Shown in pieces: positions 54,515-64,000 of a DNA stretch of 64,000 bases (position 1 is its first letter; every line of letters begins with the position of its first letter). The stretch spans positions 124,001 through 188,000 of the forward strand of contig JADDMT010000041.1 in the NCBI GenBank assembly GCA_021401465.1. The letters are read 5' to 3'. The position numbers were made by a program, and so were the translations under genes. The notes beneath the pieces are model-generated. The model did not search any database. It saw only the letters and a program-made list of their open reading frames with translations, and was not told the origin of the DNA. Source of the stretch: Teratosphaeria epicoccoides. Taxonomy: Eukaryota > Ascomycota > Dothideomycetes > Mycosphaerellales > Teratosphaeriaceae.

Positions 54515-55344
54515 ATGAAGATCATCCTCACCGGCGCAACAGGCTTCATCGGCTCCGAGATCCTCGACCAATGTATCGCGCACAACTATATCGAGAAGAT
54601 TGTCTGCCTCACCCGAAAGCCACTGGACGGGAAATACTTCCACAACAAGCGCGCAACTCAAAAGATCGTCGAGATCATCCATGAAGATTTCGCGGTGTAC
54701 GATGAGAGCCTGCTACGCCGGCTGCGAGACGAGGGAGTGGAGGGCTGCATATGGGCATTGGGACGGAAAGGCATGGAGCAGTTCAAGAACAGCAAGGACG
54801 AGGCAACGACGGTAAACATGCATTACCCCATGCAAGCCGCACAAGCCTTCGCCATCCACCTAGCGACAGCTCTCAGCCCGGGGAAAATGCCCAAGCAAAA
54901 GTTCCCATTCCGCTTCATCTTCATCTCAGGCTGTAAGCCCCTCCGATCCCCACCAACCAAGACCCGCGCTAACCTCCATGCCTCCCCCTCACAGGGGGCG
55001 CGGAACAATCCCAATTGCGCACTCTCTGGTTCTGGAACGACAGCCGCAAGATCAAAGGCGCGGCCGAGAAAGGCATCTTCGATATCGCTGATAACTCCGA
55101 GGTCATACAGGGACACAGGTGTTTTGAAGCGATTAGTTTGCGGGCGGGACAGGTGATTAACAGGGGTGATGCGATTGGGACGATCCTGTATGAGGCGACG
55201 GTGCCGAGCATTGCCGTGGATCGGCTGGCGAAGATGGCGATTCGGCAGGCGTTGATGGGGACGGGCGTGGAGGGGAAGAGGGTGTTGGAAAACCGGGAGT
55301 GTTTGGGGGATGATTGGGCGCACGTGAATACTTTGACGATATGA
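54515..55344 (+). CDS. NAD(P)-binding Rossmann-fold protein (atypical SDR)
   Basis: Two exons (54515-54932, 54995-55344) encode 255 residues, starting MKIILTGATGFIGSEILDQC. The TGATGFIG motif is the dinucleotide-binding loop of extended or atypical short-chain dehydrogenases. Later elements are KIVCLTRKPL, IWALGRKGMEQF, FRFIFISGWGAEQ (across the intron) and TLWFWNDSRKIKG. The classical YxxxK pair is not visible, so it may be a regulatory or NmrA/HIM1-like member, not an active dehydrogenase. The substrate is unknown. The intron (62 bases) is GTAAGC...CACAG. Confidence 0.8.
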
Positions 55345-55689
55345 GGGCTGTTGGTCGAGGGTGGGATGGGGTGGTGGCGTCTTGGAAAGGGCGCCTGGAG
55401 GTGCATTGCGTACAGGCGGCGATGTCAACGAGGTGATGGATCATGATGGTGTGCTTGGTTGGCAGAGTGTGCTTTGGTACAGCAGTGGGTACGCGATGCG
55501 AGTGCATGTCTGCTTACATCTCTCCTTAACACCTGCCCTGTGTTCTCATTCTGAGTCGACCGAGTCATTAGTCATTGGCAATTACCCAGGTCGACAGCAG
55601 ACTAATACTTGGGGAGTAGTCATGCGTGTCAAAGAGCTGTCAACCTATGTCAACAGCGTCAACAGCGTCGACAATGGTCTGTCCAACCC
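55345..55689. other. Intergenic between convergent genes
   Basis: A short gap containing a GTCAA-rich patch (about 55622-55690) with gtcaacagcgtcaacagcgtc, similar in wording to other tracts in the window. No gene seen. Confidence 0.5.
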
Positions 55690-56412
55690 TCAGACGCTTT
55701 CAGCGGCCGGCTTGAAGTCCGAGATGTCCGAAAGATTGTCCATCTCGACACCGTGATTGCGCTCGATGGCACCATCAGTCTCATTGAATACGTCGACACT
55801 GGCATGACCGTTCATCTCCGAGGAGCTGGCGTTGAATTTGGACGAGCTAGCTTTGACCTCCGACTCAGCAGTCATGGCGGCCTCGGTCTCGGGCTCGGCC
55901 TCATCCTCATCCTCGCTGCTCGGCTCCTGGTACTTCTTCGGCGTCTTAGAACGCCGCTGCAGCCTGACGCGCTTGGCTGGGCTCTCCTCAGGAACGTCCG
56001 ATTCATCAGGTCCAGAGTCTTCGTCCTCGTCGCTCATAGCTGGGCCTTTGCCGCGCTTCTTGCTGCTAGAGGCGGGAGTCTTGGGCTCAGCTTTCTTGGC
56101 CTTGGCTGGGGTAGCGCCTGGAGTCCGCGGAGCAGCTGGACCCTTTGGGGTGCCAGCGCTGCGGCCGTCATTGGCCAGTTTCTTGAGTTTGAAGAGGCGC
56201 TCAGTGATGGCGCGAGCGGTCGGCTGCTCACCGCCCTCTGGACCTGATGCGTGAATATCAGCGACTTGCCTGGATTGGGGCTGTTAGGAGAGAAGGAGCA
56301 CACCGTGCTTTTCGGCCCAGCGCTCCGCAATCTGCGCATTGTTGACCTTGGAGATCTCGAGGACCAGCAGCAAGAGGCGCCGATCCGCATCAGGGGTCCA
56401 TGTCATCGGCAT
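55690..56412 (-). CDS. SANT/HTH-like basic nuclear protein
   Basis: Two exons (56412-56304, 56243-55690) encode 220 residues. Exon 1 begins MPMTWTPDADRRLLLLVLE, and the junction gives AERWAEKHGPEGGEQPTARAITERLFKLKKLA. This compact three-helix pattern resembles Myb/SANT-type or related DNA-binding folds seen in small Pezizomycotina proteins. It is followed by a Lys/Pro/Ala-rich stretch (TPAKAKKAEPKTPASSSKKRGKG) and an acidic Ser-rich tail with KRVRLQRRSKTPKKYQEP. A nuclear, DNA-associated role is likely but unproven. A second gene of the same plan lies 1.4 kb away at 57780-58362. Confidence 0.7.
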
Positions 56413-57779
56413 CTTGAAGGTGTCACGTAGTGGTCTGTTTGGGTCTGAAGAGGTGTGAATCTGGTAAAGGTCGTTGGAGTGAAGATCGGGAGAAGGTTGG
56501 TAAAGGAGAAGTGCAAGTGATCAGAGAGGGATTGAAGGAACGGCCGAGGGGCAAGCTGCCACTTGCTGTCACGTGCGATGATGTGGACGGGGAGACGGGA
56601 GGACCGTCCGAGTGAGGCGAGGGCCTGGGGGTGGGTGGAGTCGCTGTTGACGCATGTGCTCGAGTGGGCTGAGAGTGCGAGTGGGTGGAGGGTGGCAGGT
56701 CTGAGAGCGCATTTGCGTGGAGCTTGGTTCGGGACACCCTCGAGAGGCACACTGCCAAATGCGCACTCGTCGCCCAGAGAACAGATCGCTCACAATCGTG
56801 TGGGATCAATGGGCATGCCGCATGCAGGACACAACCATTCGACGTGATTTATTGGAGCACACATGTTCCTGCACGCGATAGATCGGAGCTGCTTCTGCTT
56901 AGCCTGGCATGCTTGCAAGTGCCTGCATGAGCGCAAGCATCGCGAACCCGGGCGAGCTTCCACGCGGGCCCGATCGCCGAGCCAACCTTGTGAGAATCAC
57001 TCGAAAACACGCTCGAGTCTCGAATACATCATACGCCTCTCACTTCGCCATTTCGATGGTCTGGACGGTACTTTCCTAAAACGCTTAGGGCAAAACCAGG
57101 AACTTCCTTTCGGATCGACAGACCGGCTCGCCGATGGCCAGGCTACCGACGATGTGTGCACGATATGCGTCGCATTGTCCAAGACCAGCGCCCTTCGCTT
57201 GGACGAGAAAACGTAGGGGCAATGGCAGAACGACATCCTCATTCGACGTGTAGTGCCAGGAACCAGCCCATTCCGCACATGACGCAGGCGCATTCACTGA
57301 GCTGAGTCCAAAGTAGATATGGGTGGCTCGCGCGGACAGGGACATCGTCAAATGTAGCAGGTATCGACCAGGTCGGCCGCATTGGATATGCATGAAACGC
57401 AAATTATCACCACAGCCATCGATAAGATATGTCTCAAGAGTGCAGGCGCCTTCGTCCATCGTGCTCTTTGTCTGAGCGACATTGCAGGTTCGCAGCAGAG
57501 GAGCACTCGAAAGTTTGCGTACCCTTCGAGTACATGAGATCCGCCTTCACATGCACACCTGCGTAGAGCAGGCAAGGGCAAGACAACAGGCAAGAACGTT
57601 GCCGCACGGCTCGACACAGACCTCCCCTCCTGCCTACAAAAGCACCGGCCGACCTTCAGCTGAGGACACTCTCATCATCAACAACAACGACTTCTGTGTG
57701 ACAGTCTAGATCAGCTCCAAGACCACAATCGTCAAACACATCAGCCATCCCAGTGACGCTCAGCAGCATACTGGTCAAC
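56413..57779. other. Intergenic between divergent SANT-like genes
   Basis: About 1.4 kb. A minus frame at 57085-57459 with an ATG (124 codons, containing GRPGRYLLHLTMSL and CAEWAGSWHY) could be a small gene but is unrecognised. Other frames look random. Confidence 0.4.
57085..57459 (-). CDS. Possible small hypothetical protein
   Basis: ATG at 57459-57457 opens 124 codons with moderately protein-like composition and six cysteines, but no signal peptide. No family recognised, and there is no support beyond the open frame. Confidence 0.2.
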   Translation of the reverse strand: MDEGACTLETYLIDGCGDNLRFMHIQCGRPGRYLLHLTMSLSARATHIYFGLSSVNAPASCAEWAGSWHYTSNEDVVLPLPLRFLVQAKGAGLGQCDAYRAHIVGSLAIGEPVCRSERKFLVLP

Positions 57780-58362
57780 ATGGGTGCCGCCGAGAAGACC
57801 AACTGGGAGTGCAGAGAGACGTGGGAGCGCCTCGTAGCCTCTATCATTGCGACCGGCGTGAAGGTACCGTAGACACCCGTCGTCCATCGTTCGCTTCCGT
57901 TGCAGTACTGACTGCCCATCTCCTAGATCGACCTGAAGGACACCGCCAAGTACTTCAACACCACCTACGACACCCTTGAGAATCGCTTCCGCAAGATCAA
58001 GAAGGAGTCCGCCACCCTGAAGCAAGAGGTCGAGAGCGGCTCGCGTGGGCTCGTCGAGGCTCCTCGCAAGTCGAACCCGAGCACGCCTCGCAAGCAGAAG
58101 TCGCCGAAGAAGGATGCTTTGAGCAGTAAGTTTTGTCGACCCGTTCCTTCAATGATCGTCCAGAGGTCGTACTGACTGCATCTCGTTCGTAGCGGTCAGC
58201 ACTGGTCGCATCAACAAGGCAAGCCCGAGCAAGAAGCGAAGCATCAAGCATGAGGCCGTCACCGCGTCCAGCTCCGACGCCGATGATCAGACAGACACCT
58301 TCAAGGACAGCTTCGACACGGACCACACGAATGGTACGCGCATGTTCGATGACTTCGTCTGA
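57780..58362 (+). CDS. SANT/HTH-like basic nuclear protein, second copy type
   Basis: Three exons (57780-57863, 57927-58125, 58193-58362) encode 150 residues. Exons 1 and 2 give NWECRETWERLVASIIATGVK, DLKDTAKYFNTTYDTLENRF and RKIKKESATLKQEV, a helical domain ending in basic residues. It is followed by a Lys/Ser/Pro-rich linker (RKSNPSTPRKQKSPKKD) and an acidic Asp-rich end. The layout (short N-terminal helical domain, basic linker, acidic tail) matches the gene at 55690-56412, although sequence identity is low. A chromatin role is inferred from composition only. Confidence 0.7.
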
Positions 58363-58638
58363 ACTCCGCATTGGCAGAGCGTGACGACTGTCGATACGGC
58401 TGATGCGGAGGGAGACCGGAGGATCTATTGACAAGGAAAGTCTTTGAGCCCCCCAGGCGGAACAAGTGTGAACTGGCTTGAGTAGCTTTGCAGCCGGCAG
58501 GTCTGGCCGCTGCCCATGTAGTTGTAGTTTCTGGTGAGCAGTATCCAAAGCAGGTTGCAACCTGCAGCAGCTGTGTACAGGTACCTCCTGGTCTCATCCA
58601 CGCCTCTGAGTCTACCTCGCCCTTCATTTCGGCGCCGT

Positions 58639-59197
58639 CTAAAACTGAGCAAAAGCACTCAACGCAAACATCGCCCCGAAACTGATCTTGAACGCAATAT
58701 GATCCTGCACCGCGCTCCTCAAATCCACACCCTTCACATACCCCTGCAACCTCTTGTACGGCACCAAATGAATCCCATAACCCTCTGCCGTCTGCACCCC
58801 CACAACCAGAAGCCCAATGAGCAGCGCCAGCGGCTTCGAGAAGACCGAGACGCCCAAGCCAGCAATCAGACCTGTCCGACACCATCAGCCTCCGCAACCT
58901 CCCATCGCCACCGAACCACAATGCCTCACCTAATATGCTCCCCGCGCTCAACTGCCTCACAGCCCTCGGATTCAGGCCCCCACTCCTCTTCGTCACCGGC
59001 GTCCTCGCGTCATTCTGGTACTGCGCAAAGGACCAATCTCTCGGCGAGACGGCGGACGGCGAGGAGTCTAGTAGGAGGAGACGGCGGGAATGGAAAGTCT
59101 GGTGCACGAGGAGCGCGCCTGAGAAGCCGAGGCCGGCGGCGAAGAGCGGAGTTCGAAGGCCGTGGCAGAAGCTGGGCTGGAGGAGTCGGGAGGCCAT
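58639..59197 (-). CDS. FUN14 family protein, probably mitochondrial
   Basis: Two exons (59197-58930, 58871-58639) encode 166 residues. The N-terminus (MASRLLQPSFCHGLRTPLF) is basic and hydrophobic like a mitochondrial leader. The FUN14 domain spans the junction: RQLSAGSILGLIAGLGVSVF, SKPLALLIGLLVVGVQTAE, then LVPYKRLQGYVK and a C-terminal AFKISFGAMFALSAFAQF. It therefore has two to three membrane helices. Mammalian FUNDC1 is an outer-membrane mitophagy receptor; fungal members are little studied. I do not see an obvious YxxL LC3/Atg8-interacting motif at the N-terminus. The intron is 58 bases (GTGAGG...GACAG). Confidence 0.85.
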
Positions 59198-59535
59198 TGT
59201 GGAGAGGTGGGTGAAGGGTGGGCGATTGTGGCGTGGAGGGAGTGGTTGTAATGAGCTCGATCTGTCGATGCGACACGAACTTTGGAAAACATTTGACTTG
59301 GGACGCGCTACGGAAAGGTATAATGACGTCACTGACACGTGCACGTGGGCACTCGGACCATCTGCTGTCTATGTGTGGTTACCGGTATTTGACTATCGTA
59401 CAGTAATTTGTACATCTGCTTCGTGGTATGCTCGTATGCCTCAGCCCCTACCCGATCGACTGTATGGTTTGTCGGCTTGCCTGCACCTCTCCTGCCTATA
59501 TCTCCGAGCGTTGCCCCCCATACGCTCAAGGCATC
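59198..59535. other. Intergenic, FUN14 promoter
   Basis: Short gap between the FUN14 start and the histidine kinase stop, both on the minus strand. No gene seen. Confidence 0.5.
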
Positions 59536-62500
59536 CTAATCTAGCTGATAGCAGACATCTCGCTCATTAATCTTCCCGTGCTGCGTCTTGTCCTTCTTGA
59601 CCCGGGATTGGCAGTCCTTGTCCGCCTCGCGAATACCATTTAACAACTTTGTCAACTCCTTCAGCCTGACTGGCTTAGTCAGGAACAGATCGACGCCCGA
59701 GCTGAAAGCCTCCTGTTGCGCACTCGCACTCCCCAGGCCCGTCAGAGCAATGATGTGTGCCGGCTCGATGCCGTGCTGTTGCTCAAAAGCTCTGATCTCT
59801 CTCGAAGCCTCAAAGCCGTTCATTACCGGCATATTGATATCTAGCAGGATAATCTCCGGCTTCTGAGATGGTCTGCCGTCCTGTGCTTCGGCGCCCATGC
59901 TGACAAGGGCAGCCTCCTTATATAATCTGACAGCTTCAGCGCCGTCTGTGGCTGTGCACTTGCGATGGCCCTGCTTGCGCGCGTAATTGATGAGAAGCTG
60001 AAGATTGATTTGATTGTCATCGACCAGTAGCAGCGACAGCCCGTCAGCAGAAGCAGGGTCAGCTCCTGAATTGCGAAGCATTTTTTTCGAGCTCTTCTCC
60101 AGCAAAGGATCCACAAGTGGGAATGGTGAATGAGGGCGAGCACCAGTCGACTTAGACCTGTTGGCGGTAGGTTCTTCCTTGACTGTGGAACGCGACCGTG
60201 TCGAAGCCTCATGACCCGGGCGCTCATCGGTTCGCGGGAATGAATCAGACACCTCAGAGCGTGGGCTTAAGAGCACCTCATCAAGGATTTCGTCAAGGAC
60301 GGGAATAGCCCCTCGCCGATGGTGTATTGGAGCAGTCAATTCAGGCGCATCTGCAATGCTAGACTGCGCACCACCATCTGCTTGCTCCTGCTTGTCCAGC
60401 CGTGTTTCCGCCTGTGATCCAAGGCATCGTCTTAAGGCGCTCGAGAGTTTGGAAGTTGTGCATGGCTGCGATATGTACTCGATCTCGACGCTTTGATCCT
60501 GTCGAATGCCGTCGCCCCTCAGCTTTCGCGCGGAAATGGCGCTGGAACAGAGTATTATGAGTGGCCTTTGTACCTCGAACCCCGACTGGCTGTCAGAGAG
60601 AAGGTCCCTTCTGTACCGGCCAAGGTCTTCTTCCGCCAACATCAACACATGCACGTCGTGCTCAGCGCCAAGCCGAAGGCGCTTCACATCAAGTCCAAGG
60701 TGCTGGCAGTGCGTCCGCACACTTTGCAAAGTAAGCTTTCGCGCAATCTGATGTCGACTTTGAGGTTCTCCCGTGGCGGTCGGCATCTCATCAAATCCAA
60801 GGATACCAACGATCGAGTCTTCAAATGGATGGTGAAGTCCAGGCTGGCTCCCGTTTGCAGTCTCTTCGTTGCCTCGAATGCTCCTCTCAAAGGGCGCAGC
60901 TACTTTCACGGTCGTTCCCACTCCTTTCTCGCTTTGAACTTCAATCTTGCCATTCATGGCTTTGACGATCTTCGCGACTAGACTCATACCCAAGCCTGTG
61001 CCTTCCGTCAATGTATCTTCCTGCACAGTGAGTCAGCATTCGCCCTTGATAGTCATTTCATCAGTCAACCAATCGGCTCGCCGATGGAGGATTGACTCGA
61101 CGTGTGAGGCGGTCAACGGTGTCAGCAGTTAATGGACTGCGTCAAGGAGCAGTAAACCGCGTCAACAAGCAGCCAAGCAATGCAAAAAGCAGTCACTCGG
61201 ATTAGCGAGCCATCAACCGCAATGATCAATCAGTTGATTGACTGATGAAATCACTGGCCCTTGTGATGGCTTCGGTCTCACCTACCTGAGAAAACGCCTT
61301 GAAGAGGTGGTTCTCAAGGAACTCCCTATTCATACCACGTCCGCTGTCCTTGACCTCAAAGGTAACATTGAAGCGCTTCTTCTTTCCGGGAACAGGAGCT
61401 GCCTTCAACGAACAATGTATAAAACCAGCATCCGTATATTTCAGGGCATTGCTCAGCAGATTGATACAGATCCTCTTCCAGCCTCCAAGCGGAACACGGC
61501 ATCGCCAACTGGTCTCGGTGGCGCGATCAACATCCAGGATGACCGAGACTTTCCGGTTCAGGATAAAGCTCTTGTCGCGGGCACAACAGAAAGAATATAC
61601 GGCAGTCTCGACCACCTCTTCAGTGACCTCGTCCAGGGCAACTTCTGTATCCAGACTCATCAATCCACCTAGCTGCGATACCTGAGCAGTAGTAGACGAA
61701 ATGCGACGTTTGCCCTGTGCATCTGATAGCAGCGGTTTGGTCCTTGCGAGATGGCTCACTTTTGAGAAGTCCAAGAGATGATCGACGATGTCCAGGAGAG
61801 TACGCCCACAAATCTCGATTTGAGATATCAGGCCTGTACTGAAAGAATCGAATGCCTGATCTTGGAGGCACTCCACACTGCCTAGAATGCCATGGAGCGG
61901 CGATCTTAGCTCATGACTGATAGAGCTGATAAAGTCGGACTTCGCACGGTCACTGTTCTGTGCTTCGAGCCGATGTACTTCTGCCTAAAGGTGATGGGTG
62001 GCAAGTCAGTCAATGTCTCGAAGCGGTGACACGATCTCAATGATTCCAGTACTCATCAGCTGACTGTGAATAAAGCTTTGAAAGCTTGTTCAATCATTGA
62101 CTGAGCCGTCAGACATGCACCAAGCAGTCAACTTCATGACTGGTGGAAACACTGAGCAGGCCTCTACCATTGACTTTGCTTACTATTATGACGTCGCAAA
62201 ATGCTGCGATGTATGATATCTCGGAATCCGCCGAAAAAAGGCGTAGCGGAGAGTAGGTGTAGACCGCACATGCCGAGAACCACCTGCCTCTGGTCTGATC
62301 CCACATTCCGACTAAAGCCAGGCTACGCACTCCAGGGAAGAGCCGCTGAATTTCTCTCCCGTCCTCGATTCGTTTCCTCCTGCGGTGGTCCTTGCGGGTC
62401 TTGGTTGATGTGCTTGAGCTGCCACCGCCACTGCTGCGCTTGAGGCTGTCCTTCAGGCTGCCAGACTCCGAGCTGTCGTCGTCACTTGATGCGTCTCCAG

Positions 62501-64000
62501 CATCATTGAAATTCCAGATCTTGCCATGGCCATAGCGACGAAGCAGGCTTCGCAAGAATCTTTCCGTGATGTTGCCCTTTTCAGTCACAGCTTGCATCTC
62601 GCGTGTGGTATGGTAATGGTCCTTTCTGGTATGCGAGGACGCGAGGACTGTACAGAGCCGATCGGGCACGCCTTCGCCGTACCTAACTTTTTGCTCTTCA
62701 CTTTCGTCCCCGGCATGATCCGTTCCACTGACAAGCGCATCTGAGCTCTGATCACTGCCATCATGAGCTTCTACTAAACCTCCATATGTCCCAATGGCTG
62801 CGTCCAAGAAGAAAGTACCTTCAACATCCACAGCTTCTCGAATGAGATCTGCGGCCCGCTGAAACGTGCTTCTGACATTTCCAGCAACCAATTGCGCTTG
62901 AATACCATCGTCAGCCTGTCGAATTGTCTTGGCAGATCTGCTTCCAGCAATGCCTACGCCTTCGCTCGCTTGCGATTCATCTGCAGGGGTCCCAGCAGAT
63001 TTTATTTCTTCACCCTCACCAAGTTGAGGCACGGAATCACCGCTTGGGTTGTTGGAATCGATTTGCACCGCCTGTCCTGGGCCACAGCCAGTTTGGTCGG
63101 CTGAAAGGTTGGGTATGAAAGTGGTACACTCTGTCACAGATACCTGCGGTGGCGATGGTTTCGGGCGGACAGCCATTGGTGGCAGTATCACGTTTGCACC
63201 AGGGCGACCTCCCTCCTGGCGGTCGCTTCGTCGCTCGTTCTGTTCCTGCCACGTCCGCAAGCTAGAAGCACCTTCGATGAATGCACCCAAACCGGTGACC
63301 ATCCTTGTTCCCCGAATATGTTCGGCTTTGGCTCGAGCCATGTCGAGATGCTTCATCACGGTGGAAGCCATGTCTTTGAGAAAAGATATTCCTTTCTCAT
63401 CAAGACCATCACGTGTTTTGTCATCCAGAAGACAGAAAGCTCCGATGTTGATACCCTTCGGCGTGGTAATAGGTACGCCTGCGTAGAACCGTGCCTTAGG
63501 ACCATCCGTGACATATGGTCGGTCGCAGAATTGAGTGTCCTTCTCCAAGTCATTAATGATGTGCACCAAGTGGTGGCCGCTGTCCGGCGTCGCTTCGTCC
63601 GATGGCGGGAGGGAGCACACCGTCTCCTCGCAGATAGAGAATCCTCGTGGGATGACGGAGTGGCCAAGCCATAGTTTGTCATCGACCTCGTGGATCGAGT
63701 CATCTTTGAGAGACAGCGTCGGCGTTGCTTCAGCCAGTACGTACGCATAATTACTATCAAAGAAGAATAGCATCGCCCTGCGAGTACCCAGTCTGAGCGC
63801 AGCGAGCTGGCAGAAGGCTGTCAAAGCGGGATCTGGCGAGGAAAATGGCACATGGCGTTTAACCGCCGCATCGTCAAAAAGATCACAGAGCGGTGGGCCC
63901 GACTCGGAGAGAGAGCGAATGGGCTCATAGTAGCGATAGAACTCGCGTTCTCTTCGACTTTCGAACAGAGCTCGCCTGCGAGGGAGGTAATGCCTGTCCG
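59536..64000 (-). CDS. Hybrid histidine kinase (GAF-HisKA-HATPase-REC), 5-prime partial
   Basis: The gene enters from the right edge; the frame is still open at 64000 (YLPRRRALFESRREREFYRYY...), so the start is outside. Exons in the window are 64000-62184, 61984-61286 and 61020-59536, about 1332 residues. Order: a GAF domain (ALTAFCQLAALRLGTRRAM, FYAGVPITTPKGINIGAFC), a long disordered linker, the HisKA box FISSISHELRSPLHG (phospho-acceptor His), an N box CINLLSNALKYTD, G boxes VKDSGRGMN and GTGLGMSL, and a receiver with LLVDDNQINLQ, ILLDINMPVMNGFE (phospho-acceptor Asp) and LTKPVRLKEL. All key residues are present, so it should be an active phosphorelay sensor feeding a Ypd1-type phosphotransfer protein. 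Introns of 199 and 265 bases are far longer than others here. The sensed signal is unknown. Confidence 0.92.
61021..61285 (-). other. Unusually long 265-base intron of the histidine kinase gene
   Basis: GTAGGT donor at 61285 and GTGCAG acceptor at 61021. The join gives KAFSQ/EDTLTEGTGLG, the normal kinase sequence. The body is full of GTTGAC, GACTGCT and GTCAATC words. Confidence 0.85.
61985..62183 (-). other. Unusually long 199-base intron of the histidine kinase gene
   Basis: GTAAGC donor at 62183 and CTTTAG acceptor at 61985. The join gives AAFCDVII/AEVHRLEAQ. The body again contains GTCAA and GTTGAC words (TTGACTGCTTGG, CAGTCAATGATTG). Confidence 0.85.

Overview
The window is nuclear DNA of a filamentous ascomycete. 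Genes are close together on both strands, most have zero to three short GT-AG introns of about 50-90 bases, and intron acceptors are of the ACAG/GCAG/TTAG type. The families present (ascomycete laccase ending in DSGL, STE3-type pheromone receptor, GAF-type hybrid histidine kinase, KGG-repeat stress protein, serine-rich PAN-domain surface protein, small cysteine-rich secreted protein) point to Pezizomycotina. Dothideomycetes is my best guess, but no rRNA or marker gene is present to prove it. I saw no bacterial, viral or organellar genes, no tRNA or rRNA, and no intact transposon.

Layout. 0-5 kb: a disordered protein with SDSWD repeats, a small hypothetical gene, and a cation diffusion facilitator whose C-terminus I recovered across an intron. 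4.9-5.0 kb: three tandem 32-bp repeats, each carrying a TGAGTCA box. 5.8-10.4 kb: a secreted protein of about 1495 residues with five PAN/Apple-like modules and long Ala/Ser repeats. 10.9-11.2 kb: an 82-residue KGG-repeat protein. 12.5-17.3 kb: gene-poor, holding a decayed SRPK-like kinase, a small cysteine-rich secreted protein interrupted by an in-frame stop, and other broken reading frames. 17.4-20.7 kb: housekeeping genes PIG-P (GPI anchor synthesis) and TRM6 (tRNA m1A58 methylation). 23.5-28.1 kb: a divergent pair, a GT4 glycosyltransferase and a UDP-glucose 6-dehydrogenase. 29.7-31.3 kb: STE3-like receptor. 33.1-35.2 kb: laccase. 37.9-39.3 kb: Azf1-like C2H2 regulator. 42.4-49.7 kb: NIPA-like Mg2+ transporter, flavin-reductase-like protein, cyclin H and an F-box protein. 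49.8-52.3 kb: URC1-like GTP cyclohydrolase II homologue and the elongation factor Elf1. 53-59 kb: a hypothetical protein, a Rossmann-fold protein, two SANT/HTH-like basic proteins and a FUN14 protein. 59.5-64 kb: a hybrid histidine kinase running off the right edge.

Most genes are unrelated housekeeping or signalling functions, not a cluster. The one pair that suggests a shared pathway is GT4 plus UDP-glucose dehydrogenase: one would supply UDP-glucuronate and the other, a membrane-anchored SQD2/PimA-like enzyme, might use it. Other points for a second look are the TGAGTCA tandem repeats, the GTCAA/GTTGAC-rich tracts shared by intergenic regions and the two unusually long histidine kinase introns, and the decayed-gene island with the interrupted candidate effector. 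Exon boundaries were worked out by hand from reading frames and splice consensus.
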